Below, piece after piece: positions 12,216 through 24,676 of a DNA stretch of 64,000 nucleotides; positions within the stretch are counted from its first letter, which is position 1, and every line of letters starts with the position of its first letter. The position numbers were made by a program, and so were the translations under genes. The stretch covers positions 1 to 64,000 of the forward strand of contig JAENRS010000021.1 of NCBI GenBank assembly GCA_018466975.1, read 5' to 3'. The stretch comes from Sparassis latifolia. Taxonomy: Eukaryota; Basidiomycota; Agaricomycetes; Polyporales; Sparassidaceae. A model generated the notes under the pieces. It saw nothing but the letters and a program-made list of their open reading frames with translations, was not told the origin of the DNA and did no database searches.

Positions 12216-14790
12216 CTAACCAAGTCGGCGTCGCTTTCGTGTTGACGACGACGGCTCGGCATGGGCTCTCTTTCTGCGACTGCCATAGCCACGAAACGTA
12301 GCTATATCGTCGCTATGAGGCTCCTCCTCCACCTCTCCAAACTCATCCAGCCAACTCGTAGAGTGCTCCGACCCCGCCATCTGGTGGGCCTCCTCATCTG
12401 GCTCAGACCCCTCATTTGAAATGCTGGAGTATGATGGTCCACGACGCGGAGGCTCTTCTATATCGGCGATATCATGCTCGCGTGGTCTCCTGTCCGACTC
12501 CGGCCACGGCTGCTCGATGAACAACAGCATCAGGTCACGTATGGGATGGTACACCCTGAGTGAAGCAGTGAGGATCCGGCGACGAGCGATGTCCTCCTTG
12601 CTTAATTGCTGCATCGCAAGCGTTGGCTCGCAGATGAGCGGCGCGGGACCTGGATCCCGCGACGAGCGCAGGTGGCGCGTGGGACCAGTGCGTTCGTGCC
12701 AGTTGTCAAGTAGCCTCACGGAATAGCTCGCACTGAAGTAGATAAGCATTAGTTGCAAGAGTCCTGTCAATGGGAGTGGCTGTTCATTGTTCATGGTGAT
12801 CGCGATAGGCTCGTTGTTGAATTCAAGCGCGCCAGAATAAATTATCTCCCTCTTCGCTTTCCCACATCTTGGGAGACGCTGTTCAGGCTCGTCCGTCTTC
12901 GAGAAGTAGTCCGACAGGACATTGTACGCCCAGACATTGCTGTGGAAGTACTGGACCGCAAGCAGAAGGAGAAGATGGAAAAATGATTCCAGCTCGTCCG
13001 CGATGGTTTGCGGCGTCCCAGGTTCGTCAAGAACGCGAACGGACGCACAGCTAAAGGAGCACTGTTCAAGTGGGCAAAAATCATCAGTGAGAATTGCAGG
13101 CGAGTTGAGAATCGGTGATATACGTACTACTTCATCGGCCTCTCGAGGAGCCACTTTATCGCCAACGAGGACTGGCTTAGCAAACTCCCAGTTGGAGAGC
13201 ATTCCAGTCCAGCGATGCCTACTTGAATCTTCCGCTGGCGTTTCAAAGATCAAGACGTTCTCCTCATTTATATCACAGTGCATCAAATGCACCTTCTCCA
13301 CTGCGTGCTTGTGCGCTGGAAACTCTGCGTCAGAAAAAGACGCAGATGTGAAACTGGGTCGACTCACCGTCCATGCAATCTACAACAATCTGCAGCATCT
13401 CCCGTCCGTGACGGAAGTGGCCCAACGGGCGGCATATCTCCTTCTGGACCAGCCGGTAATGCCTCACCTCACCCGGGAACGTAGGGGTTTTCTTCATGTT
13501 CGTACTCGAACCCGCTTCGCTCTCATCGCGACCCCAGAATTCGTGCGTTCGTGACCGTTGGCATCCAACGTCACCATGGCATACGAGAGTCGGCACATTC
13601 ACGACGCCCGCCTTGTTCAGCGCTGCGAGCGTGTGGCCCTCGCACCACGAATTGTGCGGTTTGTGGCGCCACATGTCTTTGAGGAACACCAGCTCGCCGG
13701 ACGCGCAGTCGAGCGCAACGTATTCGCGGGTGCCGCGCCCGGGAAACTGCTCGTCAGCAACGTGCGGTCTTCCCACGAGAAAGTAATGCGCTTGCGCCTC
13801 CTCGGCCTCCTCGCCGGTCGGAGGTGGTGGTGGTGCGCGCGTCCGCCTGGTCTTGGTCGTCGCCGCTCGCCGCCGCCTCCTGGCGGGCTTGCGCAGCTTC
13901 GTTTCCGTCTCGGCGGGAATGATCCGGAGTCTGTAGCACGTCCACGTCGGATCTTCAATGGACTTAGCAAAGAGTTCCTTTGCGTAGCGGGTGGTACCCT
14001 GGGGTGGGTTAAGCGCGGCATCCTGCATGAGTGCAAAATTGCGAGAAGTGCGGGGAACGGCCTCCGCAAATGGGTCGTCGCCCTGGAGAGCGGGATCGAG
14101 GCGGGCGAAGCACGCCAGGAAGCCAGAGAGGTGGGGCGCGCCGCTAATGGGGAATGCTTCGGTGACAACGCCGCCCATGCGGTCCCAGCGGACGAGGCGC
14201 GCCTGCGTTCCGAAGATGAGCACCGAAAATAGGAAAACCCTTTGCTGGTGCGAGAATAGCGCGCGTACGTGGGCGACCATGAGCTCCAGAGTCTGTTTGC
14301 GAATTGCCATGGCCTTGTTGTGGTGGTACGTTGTGAAAGAGTCGGAGCCTTGTGGTATGAATGCGAAGGGATCCGAATCTTTGGACGCCATACAAAGAAA
14401 GGGAAGACGTTGATATAACCAGGGTCTGCTGCGGTCGAATGTTGAGGCGGCGTTCTGCGTAAGGGATAGTGCTAAGTATTCCACCCTCCTTACTGTTGGA
14501 GGGGTGATGGAATCGACTTCGATGAGCTTCACCGAAAATCCTGGGCATATGTTGTGAGTGTTGATGCACTTTTCCTGTAGGGCAGTAATCGTCAGACAAG
14601 GGCCTCGCGTATAACAGAGCAGACACACGAGGGATGTATGGTAATCTTCCAGAGAAATGTTCCCTCCGGGCAGAGCATCGAAAGAGCGCTCAAGGGTTCT
14701 CCCGGAAGGCAGGGTGGCGGGCTCTTGTTCTGGCAGGAACGAAGAGGTGAATTCGTGGAGAGAGACGAACACGAAGGGAACATCCATCTC
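12216..14790 (-). CDS. FunK1 fungal-type protein kinase
   Basis: Predicted 800-residue Ser/Thr-type kinase of the FunK1 family. Exons are 14790-14629, 14574-13368, 13315-13128 and 13061-12216. Introns 1 (54 bp) and 3 (66 bp) are multiples of three without stops, so an unspliced reading stays open; paralogs show these places are introns. The start was chosen at MDVPFVFVSLHEF because the other copies begin at the same place (MAGTFVTVSLDTF, MNTTFVRMSLDDF). The ATP lobe has GRGTREYVALD and VFLKDMWR (residues about 335-365). The catalytic loop is HCDINEEN (Asp about 471) and the DFG-equivalent is SNWEFAK, where most copies have CDWE. There is an Arg/Pro-rich basic linker in mid-protein and a C-terminal STRKRRRLG, suggesting nuclear location. 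It is the most divergent intact member and has no close partner in the window. The substrate is unknown. Confidence 0.9.
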
Positions 14791-14929
14791 GTTTAGTCTT
14801 CGTGAGATTGTGAAAAGGACCTGGATGTGACGGGTGGCCCAGCGTACTGTCAAAGACGTGTGGCGGTGGTGGTCGCAGTTCGAGAGAAAGAGAACGCAGC
14901 GCGCCACTTTCTTTGTTGGCCATCTTGAT

Positions 14930-14935
14930 CACGTG
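14930..14935. promoter_or_regulatory. CACGTG box upstream of FunK1 gene
   Basis: CACGTG in the context TGATCACGTGCCC, 140 bp before the ATG at 14790. The flanking TGAT is the same as at the 24555 gene. Confidence 0.5.
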
Positions 14936-16739
14936 CCCATGTATCTGATGCTCCCGCATATGGTCGAGGTTGTAATTGTGTAATGTATCTATAGACGTTA
15001 TACCTGCTGCGTGAAAGAATACATAAATCGAAGAAAGGGGTATAACAGTAGAAATCAGCAACTCTTACACAAGACCATAGATCCGACACGCAACGAAGGG
15101 GCCGTCCGCTCAAGGTAACTTCAATAGAAGGCTATCCATAATATACGCGCAAATGAGGAGTCGCAACACATGCACAGGGGTGTTGCACTTTCACGTTGGC
15201 CCGGCGTACTATGGTCAGCATCGTCTGACACCAGCCCCTTCTAGGAGACAGGATAAGAGTCATAAGACGCATGAATTGAGAGGAAAAAACGCACATCTCG
15301 CTGGTATACTCCCAGTAAACCTGCTGCTGGACGGATCGCAAAGCATCCCACTGCAAATATTTTACATAATGCAGGAAAATACGGAGAAGGTAGCCTTTCG
15401 GTAAGCCCGTCAACCGTTACGCCTAAGAACATCAGTGTTCACCGGTGACAAGATGACTCCGAGCTTCCAAAGGAAAGACGCAGATGTGTCATTGAGGAGC
15501 TTAAGCCAGCAAGTCGATAGCATTATCTTGAACGGCCAACCACACGAGACAAGAGATACAGTCGCAGAGTACTGGGTACAGATATGCAGCGGAGACAGAG
15601 CGAAAGTATCCGCGAAGGGACCAAGCTAATGTAGAGTTAACACCCACAGCAACGTCGTCGTGCTGCTGCCGCGGCAGGAAAGAGTCCAGTTCGTGTACGG
15701 GCAACATCCATACTGTGAATACCAGCAGGCCGCTGGAAAGTACAGGTAGTTAAGCATATAGAGTGCATCGAGAATGCAACGCTGACGCAACAGCCATATC
15801 ACGCCCTGGCTGAGTCGAGGTAGTCGGTACTACAAGTCTTGGTTGACACCAATTTAAAGCGGTACATGCAAGCTCGGGAAAGGCCGTCACTTCGCACGGC
15901 GCGCCCATTTGCTCACAACATAGGTAACTAGTAATAGTATGACCGACGTGCTTGGGAGTCCATATGAACACTGACTTCATGGGATTTGTCATTTCTTCGC
16001 CATCCTTGCAATTGCTCTCGCCTCTTACGCGTGCTTCGTGCAAGCATCTTTCAACGCGAGTGGCTGATTCCTCCGCCGCTCGATCGCGTCTCTCGGAGTC
16101 CTCACCCGCGATATCGCCTTGACTCTTGTGCATGCCCTCTCAAGCCTCAGAGCTTACCAATTAATGTCTGAAATTGTTCGATATCCACACAGCGGGCTGC
16201 ATGGAGCATCTCGCGTCAAGTTACTATGCTCTATATTGGTTGGCGGCTTACCTGTTGCCGATGCTACAAACCAGGCAATCATGTGTCGGGACGATGTAAG
16301 CATTTGACGCGTGGCGGATGTATGTTCTGCGCTGTCCGATCTTCCGTTTTTGTCTGAGTGCGAGTCTCGCTTATCTCACTGTCCACAGGACGGGAGTACC
16401 TGAGACCCCATGAAGCTCGGGGCTAAACCAGCCAAGCTCGAAGCAATTTTGCGGGCTGGTTACTTATGGCAGACCACTCGTCTAATGTAAGCCTCGCAGA
16501 AGAAGTCTGTGGAAATTCTTCATTTACTGGTGTCAGATGTACAACGTCGTGAAAACAAAGTCAAATGGACGGGAAAAAGTCGGGACAGAGTTCCTAACTG
16601 CACAGCGCGCATCCATACTACGTAAGTGGAAAATCTGACGATCTGTCGTTACACTATTCACTGCGAGGTGTGTGAGTTCTAATGAGTGGTTTCACGCCTT
16701 CTGAATTTTCTAGTTCTGCGTTCCGATACTGGAAGAAGC
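14936..16739. other. intergenic, no gene seen
   Basis: Nothing recognisable. Several open frames of 60-127 codons exist on both strands, but none resembles a known family or can be spliced into a convincing gene. Confidence 0.45.
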
Positions 16740-18191
16740 CCAAGAGGTTTGGTCTGGGACATGTTTACCCACCGTGCCTTGCGTACTTATGATGTTCTTC
16801 AGGAGATTTCTTTTCCACCTGTCGCCAAACACTTGCAATGGTGGAGAAGCTTCCAATCAGCGGACTCCAGCGAAAGCTGTACGCGTATGCAAAGCCTTCC
16901 ACGGTCCTGCGCTGGACGGCCTGTGGGAAAACTTAAAGAGGGTCTCGGGCCTCTGCTCGTGCTCGTTTTCCGCATTTAAGACCGTAGAAGAAGTCTATCC
17001 AAGCAAGTTCTACGATTACGATGACAAATTCGAGACACACGTGAGTTCCTAGTTTGCTGCAGTCTGCCTCGTGAACTGTACCTGTTCAATGTCGATATAG
17101 GTCATCGACGGAGAGATAACTCCAGCAGAGTGGGCACGAACTACGCTATTCGGGTACGGAAAGTCTCTTACGATGATGGCCTTTCCGTCGTGTTGGCCGC
17201 GTTGGCGGCGTATAACAAGAACCAGCCCCTCCTACTGTTCGTCCGACAATTTCAATGGGAGCAGCACATCACTGATACGAACGTCCTGCACCTAATCTCA
17301 CCTACACTTCTCCGAGCGACCGTTGGCCTCGGCCCCGAACCGAAAAACCAAGACGAGCTCGGCGAATTCCTTGTGCGGCGTCTGGCTGTGAAGGCTCCTT
17401 TACTGTGGTCGTTCTACTTGCTCTACTTTTGGTCATCCGAGTCGCTGCTGCCTGTTATGCGCTGGCGAAATCTGCAGTCTTTTGGCTCTAGGGAGTTCCA
17501 GTACATACATCATGATTGACACGGGCTTGCTGCAAGCACTCTCGACCCTGCCGCACCTCACTGACCTCAGCATTACATGTGCCGATCAGGATGTAAACGC
17601 TGTCCCGTGTGGCGGATTCGGGACACAACAAAGTCTGCACATCTCGTGCCTTCTTGTGGAGGCTATGCCAATCATCACAGCGATTTCTGCGCCTCAACTT
17701 TCCGCTTTGGTATTCGAACGTCGGGTGAAAAGATCCTACGGACTGGATGACTCGAAGAATTTATGACTGCTGTATGCAAGTCTTACGACGCGTCTCTGCG
17801 AAGTATCGAAGTACGCAGCGGTTCGTGGTCCTGGAATGAATGCATGTGGAACAACTACCCCGCACTCGCTTTCTTTCGGCATCTACTATCTCTTCACGAT
17901 CTGGAGCAGGTCGTTGTGGATTATTCCTGCACGCCACCCTCCACGTCAGACAAGGACATCCTCGACTTCGCCGCGTCGTGGCCCAAGCTGAGGAAGTTTT
18001 CGCTGCACCACGACAGCATTGGTCGTCCGCCCACCTTGCAAACCGTCGTCACGTTCGTCCGCCTCTGCCCGGGCTTGACGGAGCTCATTCTAGCCGAGGT
18101 CGACGCCAGCTTCTTGCCCACCCCGTGTACGTCGTCCCCGTCGTCTCGCGCTCGCTGCAACTGTTGGATATATGCGACTTTGTTCGACTGA
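16740..18191 (+). pseudogene. F-box/LRR protein pseudogene
   Basis: Relic of a basidiomycete F-box protein, a family that presents substrates to SCF ubiquitin ligases. The F-box is split over two frames: HRALRTYDVLQEI near 16770, then FHLSPNTCNGGEASNQ and RVCKAFHGPALDGLWENL near 16810-16930. A normal intron follows (17041-17100), then VIDGEITPAEWAR, and the frame shifts again before YAIRVRKVSYDDG. Leucine-rich parts (LLQALSTLPHLTDLSI; FRHLLSLHDLEQVVVDY; LTELILAEVDASFLP) continue to 18191 over at least two further frame changes near 17500 and 17760. With four or more frameshifts, no working product is expected. It lies inside the kinase cluster, between the 12216 and 18922 genes. Confidence 0.8.
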
Positions 18192-18921
18192 GTGGCGGAG
18201 TATCTACACAGCGCGTTCGCGGAGCTTGACGTACCGAGCATCACGAGCCACATGAACAGCTGGAATGTTACATAGCGGAAGACTTTCAGAGAGATTAGAC
18301 AGTTGCAGATGCGGAAAGGTTTCGCAGACGGTGTCGTAGGTGATTGTCATATTTTGATCTGTATGTAGGCCGTTGTCTGATTGCATTCATCGAGCTGATC
18401 TTATGCTAACCATGTTGTTGGTTGGCTGGAAATACCCACAAATCCTACACTGGTTGGTATATACATGACGTGCACTGGCCAGCTTTGTCTTGAGAAGGTA
18501 GATTACTTATCCGCGCGAAGCTGTACCAGTTTCTGAGTGGCCGTCGGGGTGTGACTTACGGCAAGTGCATGTGGCGGGTCGCGTCCGCGTAGGCCGTACA
18601 CCGGTAATGCCACAGTGGCCACTTACAGCAGTTACTATGACATTCTATTGTAGTGCGCACAAAAGTCATCCCAACAACCTGCATAGCCGTTGGAATCATT
18701 TTCAGTCACCTTCTTCTTGAAAGTCACGCATACCGGCGGCCAGTCACAAGTCCATCCTCGGTGAGCGGATCTTGCTACGGCTGCTGAGCCACACACTCAC
18801 ATTGACCGCTGCATATCATGCCCTTCAGCTCTCTCTAGTTGTTGTCTCTAAGTTCTTCATTTCTTCTCCGAACAGGTCGTCCACATCACCTCTCACATAC
18901 CCAATCTCTCTTTCCATTACT
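18192..18921. other. upstream region of FunK1 gene, no CACGTG
   Basis: No gene seen. This is the 5' flank of the kinase starting at 18922. Unlike all other full-length kinase copies in the window, it has no CACGTG within 450 bp of the start; only a one-mismatch GACGTG occurs, near 18468. Confidence 0.5.
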
Positions 18922-21480
18922 ATGGGCGGAAAGTTCATCACCATGCCCGTGTCCGACTTTATGGCCAAGTTTGCGCCAGAAACGACTACAGTCGCTGCTC
19001 AGGCCAGAGCAGACTTCGAGAACGCCTTCGAGAACGTATCGAGCCACACTCTGGTATGTGTCCTCTGGTTGATCCCATATCTTCTAACCGGCGAGCTCAG
19101 GCTAAATGCGCGAAAGACGCTGGCATTTGTCCAGAGTATACGATGAATTATATGCGTAGGGACGCCCATCTGCCCAAGTCCAGTGTCTGGTCTGCGTTGT
19201 TCCGAGATACTGACAATGTCCTAGCGGACGAGACCGCACACTGGACACGTCCACGTTTGCTATTTCTGTTCAAGAATCACATTACTGAAGACGACCCGTT
19301 CGAAAGTGAGCCGGCAGGATACTCCTCGTCTGCACCTTTGGAATCAGCATCAACCGAGGACAAAGCCGAAGACAGTTTCGAATTAACGAAGATCTCAACT
19401 GCTGCGCGGGGGGCTGCCACTCGAGGGCAGATTATCTCTGGCGCGAAAATGCTCTTCTCACGCCAGCATCGGTGCTTCGCCTTCACGATTCTGCTCCTCC
19501 GCGATTTCGCGCGGATTATTCGCTGGGACAGGGCCGGTGCTATTTCCACGAATAGGTTCCAGTACACAAACACCGAGTACCTTGCCAAGTTTATGTGGCG
19601 ATTCTGTAACATGACCGACAAACAGCAAGGGTATGATACGACAGCCGTTGCGGTGGAGCCCGGATCGGTTGACTACAAGCTTATGAGGCAGGTGGCCCAG
19701 AATCCGCCCAAAGGTGCTGGCTCCGAATATGCGAGGCAATCGTTCGCCAAGTCTATGCCTGATTTCTCGAAGGAGAGTCCTGATGACTGGTCATGTTGGA
19801 AACTGACCATACATCCGGAAGAGGGAAAGGCAACAGACGGCTCACACTCTCAGACTCCGGGCATGAATAAGCCTCGTTCACTACATTTTTTGGTCGGCAA
19901 GCCTCACTTTCGTGCATCAGGCTTGACGGGCCGCGCGACGCGAGGCTACATTGCGTACAACTACCAGGACGAGAAGTTCGTCTTCCTCAAGGATGTGTGG
20001 CGCGTGGATCTGCCGGATATCGAGAAGGAGGGAAACATCATCCAGTCTCTCAACAAGGCAAAGGTTGAAAATGTCCCTACTGTCGTGTGCCACGGGGATG
20101 TCATAGAGGTGGTAGAGGGTCAGGTTGTGCACTTGGAACAACAACGGACGAAGACGGCCGCCTACCTGCGTGGGTCCTATAGTGGTGGTCAAATGAACCC
20201 GATCAAGACCTACACGCATTACCGCCTCGTCGTGGAAGAAATCTGTCGGCCTTTGAAGCATTTCGAAAATACTGTCGAGCTGACGAGGATGATAGCGGAT
20301 GGCATCAATGGTAAGTCTCCTATGCCGAGGCTGGTAGCATCGCACAGTACTTATTGAGCGCATGCAGCCCATCAGCAGGCCTTGGAAAAAGTCGGGATAA
20401 TTCATCTGGACGTGAGCGCGGGAAATATCCTGATAAATGAGACCCTCATTCCGTTTGATGGCGAGCTTCACCTCTGGAGGGTCGGAATGTTATGCGATTG
20501 GGAACTGGCCAAATCGATTGACTACGAAGTCACTAAAAAGGAAGTCGTCGACGAAACAAGAGGTTATAGTAAGAAGGCACCACAGCTTCCTCATGCAGTG
20601 GGTGTCTGGTCACTCTCTTTGCCTTCGACGCATGTTCACATCATCTTCGCAGGGGACATGGCAGTTCATGTCGGCCATCCTACTAGACTCGCCCTCTAGG
20701 CCGGTTGAAGTTGCAGACGAGCTCGAAGCCTTCTTCAACGTCTTTTTGTTCCACCTCATCAAATTCACGAACAGTTCCATCGACAAACCGGCGTATTTTA
20801 TTACACAGTATTTTGATGAATGCAATGCCAGCAACCGTGGGACTCACTACGCCTGTGGGACAGCCAAGAGAAATGCGATGCAGTCTGGAATGCTGCAGAT
20901 AACCATGGACCAAACTGTCAAGTTCTTTTACAACGATGGGAAGACACTCCATCCCTGCAATAATCTAGTTGGCGAGATATTGGGATGGTTCAAAGCACGA
21001 TATGCACATCTTTCGCCCGACGATTGGCTCCATGGAACTGCCACTTTAAATGATCAATCCCAGGCTGCGGAAGATCACTCAGAAGGTGCTGCCGTAAGAA
21101 ATAATGTTGCGATTTCTGTTGCAGACCACATGCGCCAGCAGATTATAGCCGGACGTGGTTCGGAATTCGCAACCCGGGAATCCCAGGAAAGAACACCGGA
21201 TTTCAATAGGAAAATCCGAGAGATGAGTAGACCTTTCGCCGAGAACTTGAAGACTCATGGCCCCATGTACCGGTTGTTCATGAATGTCTTCCTCAAACAT
21301 GCTGACGAATGGCCGAAACGAGATAAGGTGCCCAACAGACTTTTATCGGATGACTGTCCCCCCTACGAGGAGAAACGCGTGGAACGTCCTGTGGCTACAG
21401 TTGTGTTACCTGGCTCGAAGCGCCAGCCAGGGGCGGATCTGCAGAGGTCCCGCCAGAGCAAGCGTTGCAAAATCAGCTGA
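18922..21480 (+). CDS. FunK1 fungal-type protein kinase
   Basis: Predicted 799-residue FunK1 kinase with exons 18922-19053, 19101-20310, 20368-20597 and 20653-21480; introns are 47, 57 and 55 bp and all phases close. The start is MGGKFITMPVSDF. Order of parts: N-terminal FunK1 segment; ATP lobe with GRATRGYIAYN and VFLKDVWR (about 320-345); VCHGDV; catalytic loop HLDVSAGNILI (Asp about 462; the usual Arg is Leu); CDWELAK; C-lobe starting GTWQFMSAILLDSP; basic tail RQSKRCKIS suggesting nuclear import. Closest relative in the window is the 44802 gene, on the opposite strand. It is convergent with the 22145 gene, with 664 bp between stop codons. It differs from its partner by a shorter acidic linker and the absence of a CACGTG box. 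Confidence 0.92.
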
Positions 21481-22144
21481 AATACTCGCCGCATGCTTCG
21501 CTTGCCCTCTGTTGTAAAGGCAACGGGCTTGAATATCAGCGGCAAAAAAAAAATCGAAGACATTCTACTTTGCTCACTTTCTTGTAAGCTTTCAGACTCA
21601 GGTTCGAGTGCCGGCGATTATCGTATGAGCGGTTGAGTATGTTTGCTATTGCTCTGTTCTGCCGGTCTGCATGTAGACTACTTGTGTGATACTCAGATTT
21701 GCTAATGTATATTTACATAGTTCTCCGCTTGCACGCTGGAGATCACCTTGTATGTCTCAGACCGAGTCAGAATATGACGATATGGTAATTCAATATTCAA
21801 TCTCCTCAGCATCTCTAAGTTGCTTTCGAGAAAACGGGCTTTAAAAATGCTAATACGTTCCATATCGGGTTAATGGTCGGCATACGATGTCCTCTTTAAA
21901 TTCATTCGTGCAGATACCGTGAGCAATGCATGACGAAGCTGTGACTTTCTATCTGGACCATGGTATGCCTCGAGACCCAACGGTACTGGTTTGCAAGTCA
22001 ATAGATACGATATAAGTAATGCTATAGAGCCGCAGACATTCGGATACACGGAATGCAATAACGAGAGCACAAATCAAGCGACAGCCATTACTTCGAAACT
22101 TCATATCCTCACGAAATTGAGACAATTGAGCAGTTTTGGCCAGT
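21481..22144. other. intergenic between convergent kinases
   Basis: Shared 3' flank of two convergent FunK1 genes. No coding sequence or repeat is recognised apart from a short A-run near 21543. Confidence 0.5.
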
Positions 22145-24555
22145 TCACGGGTACGCTTCGCAAGTGAAGATCATGTGGGGTATATCAATATCCTCCTTGC
22201 CTTGGTCAATCTCGCAGTCGCGCTTCTTGCTCCCGAGCCAATCCCCTTCAGCGATTAACAGAATTAAATCTTGCATCGCACGGTGGCTTTTAAGTCCAGC
22301 TGCAAGTTCCCTGCGCCGCACGAGCTCATCTGGCTCCAATCTGATGATACATGACGGGGGTTCAACGACGTGCTGACCGGTATTACTCCGCAGACGCCGC
22401 TTGGGCCGATTGTGCCACTCATCGTACAGCGTGGCTGAATAGTGAGCGCGGAACAAAGTGAGCAGCATTGAGAGAAGATCGCCGAAAGGGTGTATGCGCT
22501 TATCATCTGCTGAGCGGAAAATTCGGAGGGGTGTGGCCTTGTACATGATCTTGCCCTCATACATCGCCTTGCGCTTCAGCTTGGTGCAAGTCATGTACCG
22601 TTCTCCAGGTTTGGGGTTTTCAGTGCAGTCAACGAAGTAGTCTTTCCGGAATGCCCACTCGTTACTGCCCAGGTTGCTCCGTTGGTCGCGGACAGTGACC
22701 ATCAATATGAGGTGAAAGAAAGCTTCCAGCTCGTCTGGGATGGTGATTGGTGTCCCAGGATGATCAGCGAGGTGCACGCCCGCCATTTCCCAAGTGCACT
22801 GCAGATCGTTGACAACAGTGGTGAGTAGGATGGCTCTTACAACGGAAGGATGGTGCATACCACGTCAGTGGGGGCACGTTGCGCCACCTTCTCACCATTA
22901 CGCGTTGTATGCACTGGCTTAGAGAACTCCCAGTCACAGAGCATTCCAACCCGCCGAAAGCACCCCTCTTCGTTTTGGTCGAGGCGGTACTGCTCGAAGA
23001 TCAGCATGTTGCCAAGACTGATGTCAGCATGCATGACCCCGACACGTTCTACCGCTTGCTCGTGGGCTGCATCATCCTATCAGCAAGTTAATCAGACATG
23101 CGAGAGAAGTAAACTGACCCTTCAGACAGTCCGCAACGAGGTGCAGAAATTGTTTGTCGGTTTCATAGTCTCTCAGCGGGCGGCAGATCTCGCGCTCGAC
23201 CATGCGATAATGGATCAGATTCCTCGGCGAATTGTCCTTCTGTCCAGCACTGACGTTTTTGCGTAAATCTTGGGTGCGCGTGCATTGGTTCTCGATGTCA
23301 CCGTGGCAAACGAGCGTCGGAACGTTCTCAACGTGCGCCTCGTTGAGTGCCCTAAGAACACAACCCTCCCTTATCATCGGTAGCGGATCGCACCTCCACG
23401 TATCCTTGAGGAAGACGGGTACCTCCTCCTCACAGTCCAATGCGATATAGCCGCGCGTGCCCCGCCCGGGTAAGCTAGAGGAATGAAAGTGGGGTTTCCC
23501 CACGAGGAAATAGCGGGCCCGTCGCTCGTCGTTGCTGTCATTGCTGATAGCGCGCCCGCCAGCATAGCGGCGACGCTTAGTGCTTGGGCCCGACAGGTGA
23601 TCGCCGCGTGTCCGCTTTTTACTTCCCGACCGCTGCTCCGGCCCCTCCAGCGCAGACTCGTTTACCTCCGGTACAATCCGCAATTTCCACCACAGCCAAC
23701 TCTCGTCCTTCATCGAATTGCAGAACATGACGTGCACGTATTCGTTCATGGTCGACGGCCGCTCAGCGGTGAACTTCTCTATGAGCTTTGCATCCACTGA
23801 ACCTCGCTGCACAACCTCCGCGCTCGAGTCGCAGCCCTGTTGGACTGGCGAGAGGTGAGCGAACCGCCATAGGAAAGAGCCGAGGTGTGGCGTTCTTTTG
23901 TACCAGAATGGTTCCGTAATGACCACACCGGAGCGGTCCCAGCGGAGGAGACGTGCACTGTCACCTAGGATGAGGACGGTGAAAAAGAAGCAGCGGTGCT
24001 GTCGAGAAAAAACTTTGGAGGCAATCGTCGTCAGGAGGTCACGCGTCGTCTTGCGGCAGTCGGCATTCCGTTTGTCGCTCTTTGCGTTCTCTGCGAAGGG
24101 GTCGTCATCGTGGTAGTGAGGCTTGCAGATGATGGCAAGGCACTGGAGTGCCCAATGGCGATTCCATATGATAGACTTCTTATCGTTGGTGAGAAAAAGG
24201 GCTGCATGGTCGTCGACCATTTCGGATTTGGTGATGCGCCCTGCTGAGTAATTGGGGCAAATGTTCTGCTCACAGAAACATTGGATCTGAGGAGCGACAG
24301 TTGGACAGGATACGTGTGGGACGACGGCAGACGCACTAATGTATGATAGAAATCGTCTTCTGAATTGTTGTTCGCCGGCATCTTATCAAACATGTGCTTG
24401 AAATCTTTATCACGCCGCCTGGTCGCCACGTCAGGTTGCGGCATGAATTCAGCCAGAAATGTCTTGAGGGATACAGCGGCGAAAGGCACCTGCATTGCAA
24501 ACTCGCTGGATTGTTGTTTAGACGGTTGTGCATTCTGGGAGATGTGGGTGGCCAT
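22145..24555 (-). CDS. FunK1 fungal-type protein kinase
   Basis: Predicted 748-residue FunK1 kinase. Exons are 24555-24337, 24286-23119, 23066-22861 and 22798-22145; introns are 50, 52 and 62 bp and all phases agree. The start MATHISQN matches MATHRSQN of the 41306 gene. The ATP lobe has GRGTRGYIALD and VFLKDTWR (about 346-372). The catalytic loop is HADISLGNMLI (Asp about 477), with CDWEFSK after it. Exon 4 opens CTWEMAGVHLADHPGTP, and CTW in place of GTW marks this subfamily. A basic segment with KKRTRG and STKRRR at about 296-313 looks like a bipartite nuclear signal. Closest relative is the 41306 gene in inverted orientation; exon 1 is the same length (219 nt) in both. The tail is not basic, unlike other copies. 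Confidence 0.92.
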
Positions 24556-24655
24556 GGTGGTGGCACTGTAGGATGGTGTGGTGAGCAGTCACGCACAGCG
24601 CGTTACCGTTCGCTGACGCCACACGTCTCTTGTCCTCCGAAAACAGGCCACTGCG

Positions 24656-24676
24656 ACGCGTCGTGTTGATCACGTG
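24656..24676. promoter_or_regulatory. CACGTG plus ACGCGT pair
   Basis: ACGCGT (24656-24661) and CACGTG (24671-24676) lie 101-121 bp before the ATG at 24555. In gene orientation CACGTG comes first and ACGCGT follows 9 bp later. The 41306 gene has the same order with 5 bp between. ACGCGT is the yeast MCB (Swi6/Mbp1) core. Function here is inference. Confidence 0.5.

Noticed and set aside
13496..14232. Antisense frames over the kinase at 12216-14790, and similar ones over the other kinases
   Set aside because: They are shadows of the coding strand with no independent features.
15750..16133. 127-codon minus-strand frame between kinase and F-box relic
   Set aside because: No recognisable domain and an unlikely composition. 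Nothing supports translation.
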